Below are positions 27,401 through 35,725 of a stretch of 35,725 bases of DNA, piece by piece (position 1 is the first letter of the stretch; every line of letters starts with the position of its first letter). The stretch lies in NCBI GenBank assembly GCA_030427785.1, contig JAUICR010000006.1, forward strand, positions 1 to 35,725, given 5' to 3'. Below the pieces are notes generated by a model. That model had not been told where the DNA came from and ran no database searches. It saw only the letters and a program-made list of their open reading frames with translations. Position numbers and translations under genes: made by a program. This DNA comes from Bacteroidia bacterium (GTDB taxonomy: Bacteria; Bacteroidota; Bacteroidia; Flavobacteriales; Schleiferiaceae).

Positions 27401-28354
27401 ATGAAAGCATTTATTCGCCACCAATACGGAGGACCAGAAGTGTTGCAATTGTCGCAATACGAAAAACCTACCCCTGCTGATGATGAAATATTAGTAAAGA
27501 TCAAGGCGCTTTCAGTCAATCCTATGGAGTGGCACATACTACGTGGCGAGCCTTATTTTGCTCGATTGACGGTAGGGCTACTTTCTCCAAAACACAAAAT
27601 AATAGGTTCTGATTACTCAGGTATAGTTGAGACTGTGGGAAAGAACATTGTTGATTTCAAACCTGGTGACGAAGTATTTGGTGAGCCATTTCATGGAAGT
27701 TTTGCAGAATACAATGCGGTAAAAATTGGCATGATAGGTCATAAACCGAAAAATGCTTCATTTGAGGAGGCGGCATGCCTTGGCGTAGCGGGCCTTACGG
27801 CATTGCAGGGAATTAGAGATCAGGGAAAAATAAGACCTGGAGAAAAAGTTCTTATCAACGGGTGCTCTGGTGGCGTGGGACACTTTGCCGTACAAATAGC
27901 AAAAATTTTTGGAGCGGTGGTTACGGGTGTATGCAGCTCTCGCAACGTAGAATTTGTAAAAAGCTTGGGAGCTGATGAGGTGATTGACTACACTAAAACT
28001 AATATGCATCAGCACCGTGGCAACTTTGATGTGGTGATAGATGTGCACGGAAACTTAAAGTATTCAGATTTTAAAAACCTAACCAACAATAGCGGCCGTG
28101 GAGTTCTTATCGGCTTTACCACCATGAGTAATATGATGGGTGCTATGATTGGAGGCATTTTTGGAAAAGTGAAACTGAAGAGCTTTACGGCTGCATCTAA
28201 TGCTACAGATTTAGCTCAATTAAGTAAATATGTGGAAGACGGAATTCTTAAAGTAAACATTGACAGCACTTACACTTTTGAGCAAATTCCAGACGCCATT
28301 ACCTACATTGAAAAAATGCATACTCGCGGAAAAGTTGCCATTACTGTGTCTTAA
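27401..28354 (+). CDS. NAD(P)-dependent zinc-binding-type alcohol dehydrogenase / quinone oxidoreductase-like MDR protein
   Basis: GGPEVLQLSQYEKPTPADDEILVKI, GSDYSGIVETVG, INGCSGGVGHFAVQIAKIFGAVVTGVCSSRN. Confidence 0.92.
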   Translation: MKAFIRHQYGGPEVLQLSQYEKPTPADDEILVKIKALSVNPMEWHILRGEPYFARLTVGLLSPKHKIIGSDYSGIVETVGKNIVDFKPGDEVFGEPFHGSFAEYNAVKIGMIGHKPKNASFEEAACLGVAGLTALQGIRDQGKIRPGEKVLINGCSGGVGHFAVQIAKIFGAVVTGVCSSRNVEFVKSLGADEVIDYTKTNMHQHRGNFDVVIDVHGNLKYSDFKNLTNNSGRGVLIGFTTMSNMMGAMIGGIFGKVKLKSFTAASNATDLAQLSKYVEDGILKVNIDSTYTFEQIPDAITYIEKMHTRGKVAITVS

Positions 28355-28400
28355 TTGGATTGGGATTCCTAGCTTTAACAGCACGTTGTAAATTCAATTC

Positions 28401-29105
28401 GTGACTGATAACGTATCCCAAATGAAAAACTGTTCGATTTGTCAAATTCCAATTGAGGAGAACTACTGTACAAAGTGCGGACAAAAGTATTCTGAAAAAC
28501 GCGTTTCGGTACGAAATCTATTTATTGATTTAATAATCAATTTCATCTCGCTCGAAAGGTCAGGGATCGCCACAATTGTAAAAATCATTTCAAACCCAAA
28601 ACCGATAGTAGACAACTATATGGAGGGGTTTAAAAAATATTACGCAAGTCCGGGACCCATCTTGCTGTATGGCGTTGCCACAGTAGCTATACATGTAAAC
28701 TTTGTTGACAGGCAAATAATGGGATTGTCGTTTGAAATTGACAATTTCAACGCTCAGTACCTGTTTTGGGTAACCCTTTTTCCCTTCTTGCTTTTGATTT
28801 CCTATATGACCTTTTTTCGTCTTGATAGGCGATTTTCCAAACACCTCGTTTCGATAAGCTATGTAGCCACTTCCCTGTTTATTCTTTTAATGGTATTGAA
28901 TGACATTATCATTTTAATTTTTGGTGACCTACTCGACCTTTGGGCATTTTACCTATTCGTGGTACTTACATTGTTTTGGAACAGTAGAGTGTTTAGTCGA
29001 AGCAACAAGGCGCTGTTCTTAATAATCAATACCCTTATTCAAATCCTCCTGTTCATTGGCTTAGTGGCCCTTTTTATATGGGTGGTAGGAACAGAAAACA
29101 CGTAA
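28401..29105 (+). CDS. DUF3667-like membrane protein with N-terminal zinc ribbon (start may be 28422)
   Basis: CSICQIPIEENYCTKCGQKYSEKRVSVRNL followed by TM segments. Confidence 0.75.
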   Translation: MTDNVSQMKNCSICQIPIEENYCTKCGQKYSEKRVSVRNLFIDLIINFISLERSGIATIVKIISNPKPIVDNYMEGFKKYYASPGPILLYGVATVAIHVNFVDRQIMGLSFEIDNFNAQYLFWVTLFPFLLLISYMTFFRLDRRFSKHLVSISYVATSLFILLMVLNDIIILIFGDLLDLWAFYLFVVLTLFWNSRVFSRSNKALFLIINTLIQILLFIGLVALFIWVVGTENT

Positions 29106-29431
29106 TGATGTATAAAGAAAAACTAAAAATATACGATGCGCTTGTCGCAAAATGCAGCCGTTTTGAACGCAAGGGAAAAACAATGCCCTATACCTCGGCA
29201 AATGGGTACATGTTTTCGCTACTCAATAAGGATGGTGAAATAGGTATTCGATTTTCTAAGGAAGTTCAAGAAAAGTACCTGACCAAACTAGACACCACGC
29301 TCTACAAATCGTACAATGCGGTGATGCGCGGCTATATCTTAATTCCTGATAAAATGCTGGAAAACCTTGACGAACTAGCAAAATATCTTGATGAAAGTTA
29401 TGATTACGTGATGACCCTCGAACCTAAATAA
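29105..29431 (+). CDS. small TfoX-N/YjbR-like fold protein (start refined; overlaps previous stop as TAATG)
   Basis: MMYKEKLKIYDALVAKC...GKTMPYTSANGYMFSLLNKDGEIGIRFSKE..KYL. Confidence 0.6.
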   Translation: MMYKEKLKIYDALVAKCSRFERKGKTMPYTSANGYMFSLLNKDGEIGIRFSKEVQEKYLTKLDTTLYKSYNAVMRGYILIPDKMLENLDELAKYLDESYDYVMTLEPK

Positions 29432-29441
29432 ACAAACACGC

Positions 29442-29978
29442 ATGTTTCACTATTGGTACATGGTTATTAAAATTTTATTGAAACGAAAATTTCAAAAGCC
29501 CATTGAAATTGACGAAACCATTGAGCATACTTTTCGGGTTCGCCTTTTAGATTGTGATGGCCTTAGGGTAATGACGGCCTCTAAATATCCCGCTTATATG
29601 GATTTTATACGATGGGAGCTAATTGCACGATCTAAGCTATACTCCATTGTACTAAAAGGCAAAATGGCTCCTAGTCTGGGCTCGCAAAAGATTATTTACA
29701 GAAAACCTTTAAAACGCGGTACCAAGTTTAACTTAAAGCTTGAATCAGGCGGGGTTGATACTAAGTGGGTATACCACATTCACAAATTTGAACAAAAAGG
29801 TCAACTAATGGCGATAGGCATTACGCGTGCCTTATTATGGAAAAAGGATGTTTCCATCCCTATGAATGAAATCTTGCAGCAGGCTACTTCCCGTAGCATC
29901 CCGCCACCACCCCACTGGATTGTTAAGTTGTTTGAGTCGGATAAGGATATTTTAGAAAATAGCGATCAATTGATTTAA
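29442..29978 (+). CDS. acyl-CoA thioesterase-like (4HBT/hotdog) protein
   Basis: HTFRVRLLDCDGLRVMTASKYPAYMDFIRWELIARSKL; hotdog-like length and pattern. Confidence 0.75.
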   Translation: MFHYWYMVIKILLKRKFQKPIEIDETIEHTFRVRLLDCDGLRVMTASKYPAYMDFIRWELIARSKLYSIVLKGKMAPSLGSQKIIYRKPLKRGTKFNLKLESGGVDTKWVYHIHKFEQKGQLMAIGITRALLWKKDVSIPMNEILQQATSRSIPPPPHWIVKLFESDKDILENSDQLI

Positions 29979-29989
29979 AGTATAGGCAC

Positions 29990-30026
29990 AAAAAAAAAGG
30001 GCCTTGAAATACTCCAAGGCCCCTTT
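29990..30026 (-). terminator. Rho-independent terminator of the minus-strand M4 peptidase gene
   Basis: Minus strand GGGGCCTTGGAGTATTTCAAGGCCCTTTTTTTTTG. Confidence 0.8.
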
Positions 30027-30046
30027 AACAAAAACGGTGGTACTCT

Positions 30047-33013
30047 CTATTCTTTAATTAGTGATTTGGTAATACTAAAATCACCGTCACTTATTTTTAC
30101 CAGATACATACCGCTTGGGTATGCAGATAAATCAATGCGAGCGCCTTCCTGCTCACTACCTGAACTTAGTACACTTTGAATTAATACACGTCCAGCTAGG
30201 TCAGTTACGCTAACCTCAGCATTTGCGCTAAGTACTTTACCACTGGTCGAAATCTGTACAATTCCATTTGTAGGATTTGGGAACAGGTTGAGATCAAACT
30301 CTCCACTAGTACTAGCTACATTGCCAGCAGGTGAAGATTTAACCGTAGGAACTACACCCATGTGCCCAAGATCCATTCTAAAGCTAAATCCACCTTTATC
30401 TCGCTTCGAAGTCCTGTTTCGGATGGCCACCACTACTTCATTTGCACCTGATTGGAGAATATTATCCATTGATATATTCGTGTAGCTGTCAAACATATCT
30501 CCGCCATTAAAGCCATTATTCACTTGTCCATTGTCTGTAAAGAGAATATCATGATTCATGGTGCGGTAGTTCACCTTACCCATATCCTCTTCAAGCGCAA
30601 CACTGTGCCCGTTAATGAATATTTGCATATTATCATCCACAAACATTCTAAAGCGTGCGCTAAGGCCGATATTATTGGAAAGGTTAAATGTTTGACGATA
30701 GTAAGTCACTCCACTTGCTGATTTTATAACATCAGAACCCGGTACCGCGTATACGTGATTCCATGGGTAGGGCTGACCTACAATTGCAGGCAAAGTAAAT
30801 GTAGAAGCCGCAGGTACGCTTGCAACTCCAGGCCAAGGATACATATTTGAAGTAGCTGTAGTTACGGTGGTACTTAATTTCCAGTCTGAATCTGAAACAA
30901 GGCTCAGAACATTAGGATCTGGTGTACAGGTAACGGTGAGTCCAAAAACTCCAACCCCATTTCCATAGCCACTTACTAGTACGTAATAAGTATCTCCGGG
31001 CACGGTAGGAACCCCTAACCCGCTTAAGAACCCAAAATACCCACAACCCGCATCATCATTGTCTCCAATAATATCTAAAGATCCGCAGTTACCGCTAAAT
31101 ACTGATAGTCTAGTGTCATAGCTAAGGCCGGTTTCATAGTCGCAAGTATGTATAATGCTATAGGCATCGCTTGCTACAAACTTGTACCATACCCCCGGAG
31201 CTGTTATAGGATAAAACACAGAGTCAGGAGAATCTACAGTGGCATCGATGGTAGTCCCAATCATCATAGACCCACAAGAGAATGGAGTTGCATTTACACA
31301 TAAGTCATTAGCGGGTGGCGGACCTGGTGGAAGTGGAGCAGGAGTAACTCCTGGGTACACACCCACGGCTTTCCAAGCTGAATCTACAATATTAGCTGTG
31401 GCAGTGTCATACAAATCCAAAGCTGCTTGAATAGATCCGGCTCTGGCATCCTCAAAATTTGAGGTAGAACTTAAATACACCGTTAAATTACGGTAAGCAA
31501 TGGCAGCCGCTTTTGTTCTTCCTATAGCAGGTACATTGTACGAATAACTATTGTCATTAGTACCCGCCTCACCTTCTGATAGGATATAAAACCACTTGTT
31601 CTGCACTCCTGAATTATAGTGTACTCCACAAAAGTCATTATATGGTGTTGGATTACATCCTACATTATCCCACCAATAATCACCAAGGTAGGTGTCTGGC
31701 TGACCATATAGATTAGGGTTATTCATAGAGCGAATAGCACCACTACCTCCAATGCCTATATCAGTTCCCATCTGCCAGTCATTAGAGCCTGTGGCATGAT
31801 TCTCTACCATTTCTCCAAAAATATCTGAGAAGGACTCATTTAATGCCCCCGACTCCATTTCGTAAAACAGGTTAGCCGAAAACTGAGTAACACCGTGGGC
31901 AATTTCGTGGCCACAAATATCTAATGCCACCAATGGCCCATAGCCAATACCGTCACCATCACCGTAAGTCATGGCAAATCCATTCCAAAAGGCATTAACA
32001 TAACCAACGCCAGCATGCACATAGGAATAAATAGGAGAACCTAAATCATCATAAGAATCTCTACCATGGGCAGTTTTGAAATAATCATAGGTTTGCTCAG
32101 CTCCCCAGTGTGCTTGCACTCCAGCCCCGTCTGTCCAACCAGTATCTGTAGTGCTGGTAATATCTGTGGCTGCACCATAATTATAGGTATTATTCAATGT
32201 ATAGGTTTCGAAGATTGCACCTAAAGTAGACGCGTCCTCACGAAGTCTAAAGCTATTAGGACCTACCATATCGGCAGTAAAGCTTACTTTACCATTGTAC
32301 AAGCTGTTTCCTGAAGCAGGAACATTTGCCTCATGAATGAGCTCATGCTCGTATACAATCTCACCTTTTGCCGCATCTACATATATGTCTGCCCTACTAA
32401 TTGGGTCGTAGGCAAACACATCATACTTATATACTAAGAAGTTCTTTTTGGAAACCGGATGGTGTAAAACCACCAACTTGCCAGTAGGCGCAAAGGTGTT
32501 TTTATCATTACTCCAAGCATAAACTTTTGCATTTACCTTATCCAATGCCGTTTGCAATCCTTGTGCGGCAGAAATTCGAGGACTAGTATCCAGATTACGG
32601 ACTTTTACAAAATTGCTTGTCACATTCTTTATCATCCCTTCTTTTACATGCAGGGTCACCGTTCGTCCCTCTACATTCAAGCCATTGTATACTTGTTGAT
32701 ATCGATAGTGTGTAAAGCCAAGATTATCTGTTGTGGTTTTAAGCAGTACAAGATTATCCTCTTCTTGCAGACTAAAAATAGTTTTTAAATAGTCTCGTAC
32801 TTCCGTAAAAGGCACGTCACCAGCATAATTCTTTAACTGAGTTTTGGAAGTTTGAGGGTTAAGACTAGTTTGGAGTCCACTAGTACTAGGGTTGTAAATA
32901 GCAGTACTTGTAGGTGAGCCATTTCCTTGTGCAGAAATGGAGTTTGGAATTAGGGAGACACTTATAGCTAAAGCTCCAATTCCGATTATTTTAAAAATAT
33001 TATTGGTTTTCAT
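30047..33013 (-). CDS. secreted M4 (thermolysin-like) metallopeptidase with C-terminal T9SS sorting domain
   Basis: Signal peptide; FTP/propeptide region; HEIAHGVTQF and GALNESFSDIFGE zinc motifs; C-terminal FDLNLFPNPTNGIVQIS...GMYLVKISDGDFSITKSLIKE. Confidence 0.95.
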   Translation of the reverse strand: MKTNNIFKIIGIGALAISVSLIPNSISAQGNGSPTSTAIYNPSTSGLQTSLNPQTSKTQLKNYAGDVPFTEVRDYLKTIFSLQEEDNLVLLKTTTDNLGFTHYRYQQVYNGLNVEGRTVTLHVKEGMIKNVTSNFVKVRNLDTSPRISAAQGLQTALDKVNAKVYAWSNDKNTFAPTGKLVVLHHPVSKKNFLVYKYDVFAYDPISRADIYVDAAKGEIVYEHELIHEANVPASGNSLYNGKVSFTADMVGPNSFRLREDASTLGAIFETYTLNNTYNYGAATDITSTTDTGWTDGAGVQAHWGAEQTYDYFKTAHGRDSYDDLGSPIYSYVHAGVGYVNAFWNGFAMTYGDGDGIGYGPLVALDICGHEIAHGVTQFSANLFYEMESGALNESFSDIFGEMVENHATGSNDWQMGTDIGIGGSGAIRSMNNPNLYGQPDTYLGDYWWDNVGCNPTPYNDFCGVHYNSGVQNKWFYILSEGEAGTNDNSYSYNVPAIGRTKAAAIAYRNLTVYLSSTSNFEDARAGSIQAALDLYDTATANIVDSAWKAVGVYPGVTPAPLPPGPPPANDLCVNATPFSCGSMMIGTTIDATVDSPDSVFYPITAPGVWYKFVASDAYSIIHTCDYETGLSYDTRLSVFSGNCGSLDIIGDNDDAGCGYFGFLSGLGVPTVPGDTYYVLVSGYGNGVGVFGLTVTCTPDPNVLSLVSDSDWKLSTTVTTATSNMYPWPGVASVPAASTFTLPAIVGQPYPWNHVYAVPGSDVIKSASGVTYYRQTFNLSNNIGLSARFRMFVDDNMQIFINGHSVALEEDMGKVNYRTMNHDILFTDNGQVNNGFNGGDMFDSYTNISMDNILQSGANEVVVAIRNRTSKRDKGGFSFRMDLGHMGVVPTVKSSPAGNVASTSGEFDLNLFPNPTNGIVQISTSGKVLSANAEVSVTDLAGRVLIQSVLSSGSEQEGARIDLSAYPSGMYLVKISDGDFSITKSLIKE

Positions 33014-33447
33014 ATTAAAACAGATTTGGTTAAAACTTAATTGAACATGTCAAAAAAATCAACCCTGTTTTAATCGCCCCTTCCAATGAGGAAGGAGCCA
33101 CGAGGATTTTTGCATTGTTGGTTTGGTTGGTTAATTGGTTTTGTGAAATTAGAAAAAAATCCTGACCTTCTATAAAGAAATTGTCTTTTTTGTTATAATC
33201 TTAGTTTTTGATAATCAAATGCTTCAGATTGTTTCCGTTAGAAAATGAGCGGCAACACCCAGAAATGAAAGGTTAAACTTCAATCACCATTACCTTATGT
33301 AAACCATTGCTTAAAAGGGGTTTCAGGCAAGTTGTGTATAAGTGAAAAACCTAAAAAATCATCAACATTATGACTTCAAAATCTTATCAAAAAACCAAAA
33401 AACTTTTCTTGTCATCTATACTTACATTTAGACCATAATTATTTTGC

Positions 33448-34350
33448 ATGTTTTTAAAACACAAAAAGTCGGTTCGCTACATTCTTAAATTGAATCGCCT
33501 TGATATGTTTATAGTTTTGATAATCTCTATTGTGGTAGGGCATTTAGATAACTATTTACCCAACGATGTGGCCTTTCCTCTTACTATTCCATCTTTGCTA
33601 GGCACGGCTCTTTCGCTAGTAGTTGCCTTTAGAACCGGGCAAGCTTATGACCGATGGTGGGAGGCACGTAAGCTTTGGGGTGCTATCGTGAATGACTCGC
33701 GTTCACTAGTTCGAGCAGCCGAAACTTATATTACTAGCCCTGATAATTCTAAAGATAAAATGCTGGTCCATAGAATTGGATTGAGACAGATAGCCTGGGT
33801 TTATGCCTTTGGTCAAGTTCTACGAGATCAGGACCCTCTGGAGCACATCGAAAAATTCTTAACAAAAGAAGAATATGAACTTCTCAAACCAAAGCATAAC
33901 GTGCCCAACGCATTGTTGCAAAATCATTCAAAGGACATCAAAAAAGCGCGTGAGGAAGGCTACCTTACAGAGTTTGGGCAGTTAAGGATAGATGAGATTG
34001 TAATGCGATTAGTGGATGCAATGGGCGGATGTGAACGCATTAAAGGAACTATTTTTCCAACTCCTTACAACAGGATTGTTCATATAACAATCCACATTTT
34101 TGCCATTACCCTTACCTTAGGTATTGTAGATTTTATAGGAGTAAGAGAGGTACTTGTAACTTTTTTACTTACTTCCATTTTTTTAGCTTTAGAAAGAGTT
34201 GCACTTATACTGCAAGACCCATGGGAGAACAAACCTAGCGATATTCCCGTAACTTTATTGGCTCAAAAAATTGAAACTGATTTAAAGCAAATGATGGGTG
34301 ATATAGATTTACCCGCCACTAATAAAACAGAAGGATATTACGTGATGTAA
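33448..34350 (+). CDS. bestrophin family ion channel
   Basis: IPSLLGTALSLVVAFRTGQAYDRWWEARKLWGAIVNDSRSL, MRLVDAMGGCERIKGTIFPTPYNR. Confidence 0.93.
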   Translation: MFLKHKKSVRYILKLNRLDMFIVLIISIVVGHLDNYLPNDVAFPLTIPSLLGTALSLVVAFRTGQAYDRWWEARKLWGAIVNDSRSLVRAAETYITSPDNSKDKMLVHRIGLRQIAWVYAFGQVLRDQDPLEHIEKFLTKEEYELLKPKHNVPNALLQNHSKDIKKAREEGYLTEFGQLRIDEIVMRLVDAMGGCERIKGTIFPTPYNRIVHITIHIFAITLTLGIVDFIGVREVLVTFLLTSIFLALERVALILQDPWENKPSDIPVTLLAQKIETDLKQMMGDIDLPATNKTEGYYVM

Positions 34351-34385
34351 TACGTACTTACTAAAATTCAATAAATCACCACGAA

Positions 34386-34757
34386 ATGAAATTAGGAGCA
34401 TTCTCAATAAGCTTGGCCGTAAAAGATTTGGCCACTTCAAAAGCATTTTACGAAAAGTTAGGCTTTACGGCTTTTGGAGGAAACATGGAACACAACTACC
34501 TCATCATGAAAAATGGAAATGCCTTGATAGGTCTGTTTCAAGGGATGTTTGAAAACAATATTCTTACTTTTAATCCGGGCTGGGATGAAAGTGCAAGCCC
34601 ATTAAAGTCGTATGATGATGTACGTGCAATCCAAAAGAAGCTTAAGGAGGATGGATTAACTTTTGAAACCGAGGCCGATGAAGATACAACGGGCCCTGCC
34701 AGCTTTGTAATTACTGATCCTGATGGAAACACAATATTGGTAGACCAGCATTTATAA
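34386..34757 (+). CDS. VOC (glyoxalase/bleomycin-resistance-like) family protein
   Basis: FSISLAVKDLATSKAFYEKLGFTAFGG...FVITDPDGNTILVDQH. Confidence 0.92.
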   Translation: MKLGAFSISLAVKDLATSKAFYEKLGFTAFGGNMEHNYLIMKNGNALIGLFQGMFENNILTFNPGWDESASPLKSYDDVRAIQKKLKEDGLTFETEADEDTTGPASFVITDPDGNTILVDQHL

Positions 34758-34816
34758 TCCTATATTTTCAAGCTTTCCGGATACTTTCACACCCTTCTTT
34801 CAATTAGCTTTGACGC

Positions 34817-35431
34817 ATGATAAAGTTTGTGCATTCTACATGGTGGATGAAGGTGCTTTTGCCAAAAGTAACCTGGACTATTCCCACAAGGGATAAAACC
34901 GTGTATCTCACCTTTGACGATGGGCCACATCCGCAAATTACACCATGGGTGATGGACCAACTTGAAATGGCAAACGCTAAAGCCAGCTTTTTTTTAATTG
35001 GAGAAAACATAACGAAATACCCCGAAGTTTTTAGCACTTTAAAAAAATCGGATCATAGTATTGGCAACCATACTTACAACCACCTCAATGCTTGGACAAC
35101 ACCCAACAGGACCTACCTGGAAAATGTGGATAAATGTGACCAGCTTCACCCATTCAATCTATTTAGACCGCCTTATGGCAAAATAACTAGAGGACTGCGA
35201 GCCGTGATTCAAAAGACTAAAAGAATCATTATGTGGGATATTATCACTTACGACTTTGACGAGGGGTCTACCGCCCAGCAGTGTGTTGAGCGTATAAAAA
35301 AACACGTTCGCCCCGGATCTATCATCGTTTTTCACGACAGTGATAGGGCTTGGAAAAGGCTACAGAGGGCATTGCCCGAAACCTTGGAATACTTAAAAAG
35401 TGAGGGATATAAAATGGAGGCCATTAAATAA
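34817..35431 (+). CDS. polysaccharide deacetylase (NodB homology, CE4)
   Basis: VYLTFDDGPHPQITPWVMDQL, HSIGNHTYNH, FRPPYGKITR, SIIVFHDS. Confidence 0.93.
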   Translation: MIKFVHSTWWMKVLLPKVTWTIPTRDKTVYLTFDDGPHPQITPWVMDQLEMANAKASFFLIGENITKYPEVFSTLKKSDHSIGNHTYNHLNAWTTPNRTYLENVDKCDQLHPFNLFRPPYGKITRGLRAVIQKTKRIIMWDIITYDFDEGSTAQQCVERIKKHVRPGSIIVFHDSDRAWKRLQRALPETLEYLKSEGYKMEAIK

Positions 35432-35442
35432 AGGCCTCCATT
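35413..35442 (-). terminator. hairpin AATGGAGGCC...GGCCTCCATT, likely terminator for the minus-strand rhodanese gene
   Basis: Perfect 10-bp stem; on the minus strand followed by TTATAT; overlaps the 3' end of the plus-strand deacetylase. Confidence 0.6.
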
Positions 35443-35451
35443 CTAAGAATT

Positions 35452-35725
35452 TTACTTTACAGACTTATAGCCCGCTTCAGTCCAGGCAGAAAAACCACCC
35501 GCCATATTGTGAACATTGGTGAAGCCAAGTTCCTTCATTTTTTCTACCGCTGTAGCGCTGCGTCCACCGGCATGGCAATACACCACATACTCTTTTGATT
35601 TGTCAAGCTTTGCAATGTCAGATTCAAATTCATCGCTGTACAAATTGATATGAATGGCATTCTCGATATGTCCGCCATCCCACTCAGGGCTACTACGCAC
35701 ATCTACCACCAATACCTCTTCGTTT
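35452..35725 (-). CDS. rhodanese-like domain protein, 5' end outside the window
   Basis: Open to the window edge (NEEVLVVDVRSSPEWDGGHIENAIHINLY...YVVYCHAGGRSATAVEKMKELGF...GGFSAWTEAGYK). Confidence 0.92.
   Translation of the reverse strand, partial: NEEVLVVDVRSSPEWDGGHIENAIHINLYSDEFESDIAKLDKSKEYVVYCHAGGRSATAVEKMKELGFTNVHNMAGGFSAWTEAGYKSVK

Noticed and set aside
1-35725. CRISPR array, prophage, transposase or integron cassette array
   Set aside because: No regularly spaced direct repeats, no integrase/transposase ORF and no phage structural genes seen by eye; only the 10223-10664 region hints at an old insertion

Overview
The 35.7 kb window looks like ordinary Bacteroidota (Flavobacteriales-like) chromosome: AT-rich, TAnnTTTG-type -7 promoter elements, and T9SS C-terminal sorting domains on secreted proteins. 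Most of it is housekeeping: gamma-carbonic anhydrase, Nfu/NifU, fatty-acid desaturase, pgi, hflX, recJ, M23 peptidase, leuS, tRNA-Gln(TTG), a DUF2723-type membrane protein, DsbA-like, UspA-like, HD-domain, quinone-oxidoreductase-like, thioesterase, M4 peptidase, bestrophin, VOC, polysaccharide deacetylase and rhodanese. The most interesting locus is a tightly coupled cassette at 15891-19502: a Cys/His-rich HYC_CC_PP-like protein, an MbnP-like protein carrying a T9SS sorting domain, and two tandem lipoprotein-type di-heme MbnH/MauG-family proteins. The second di-heme protein keeps both CxxCH motifs but lacks the FWDGR-type motif. Other points worth a second look: an alkB-like gene with one in-frame TAA; a tandem pair of small membrane proteins sharing an LLE-KRY-NID-IPGYDS-DDAYGA-RGTI motif; a solitary Mrr-like restriction gene; and a roughly 440-bp intergenic region (10223-10664) that reads like a decayed element. 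Family names come from recognising motifs in the translations; no database search was run.
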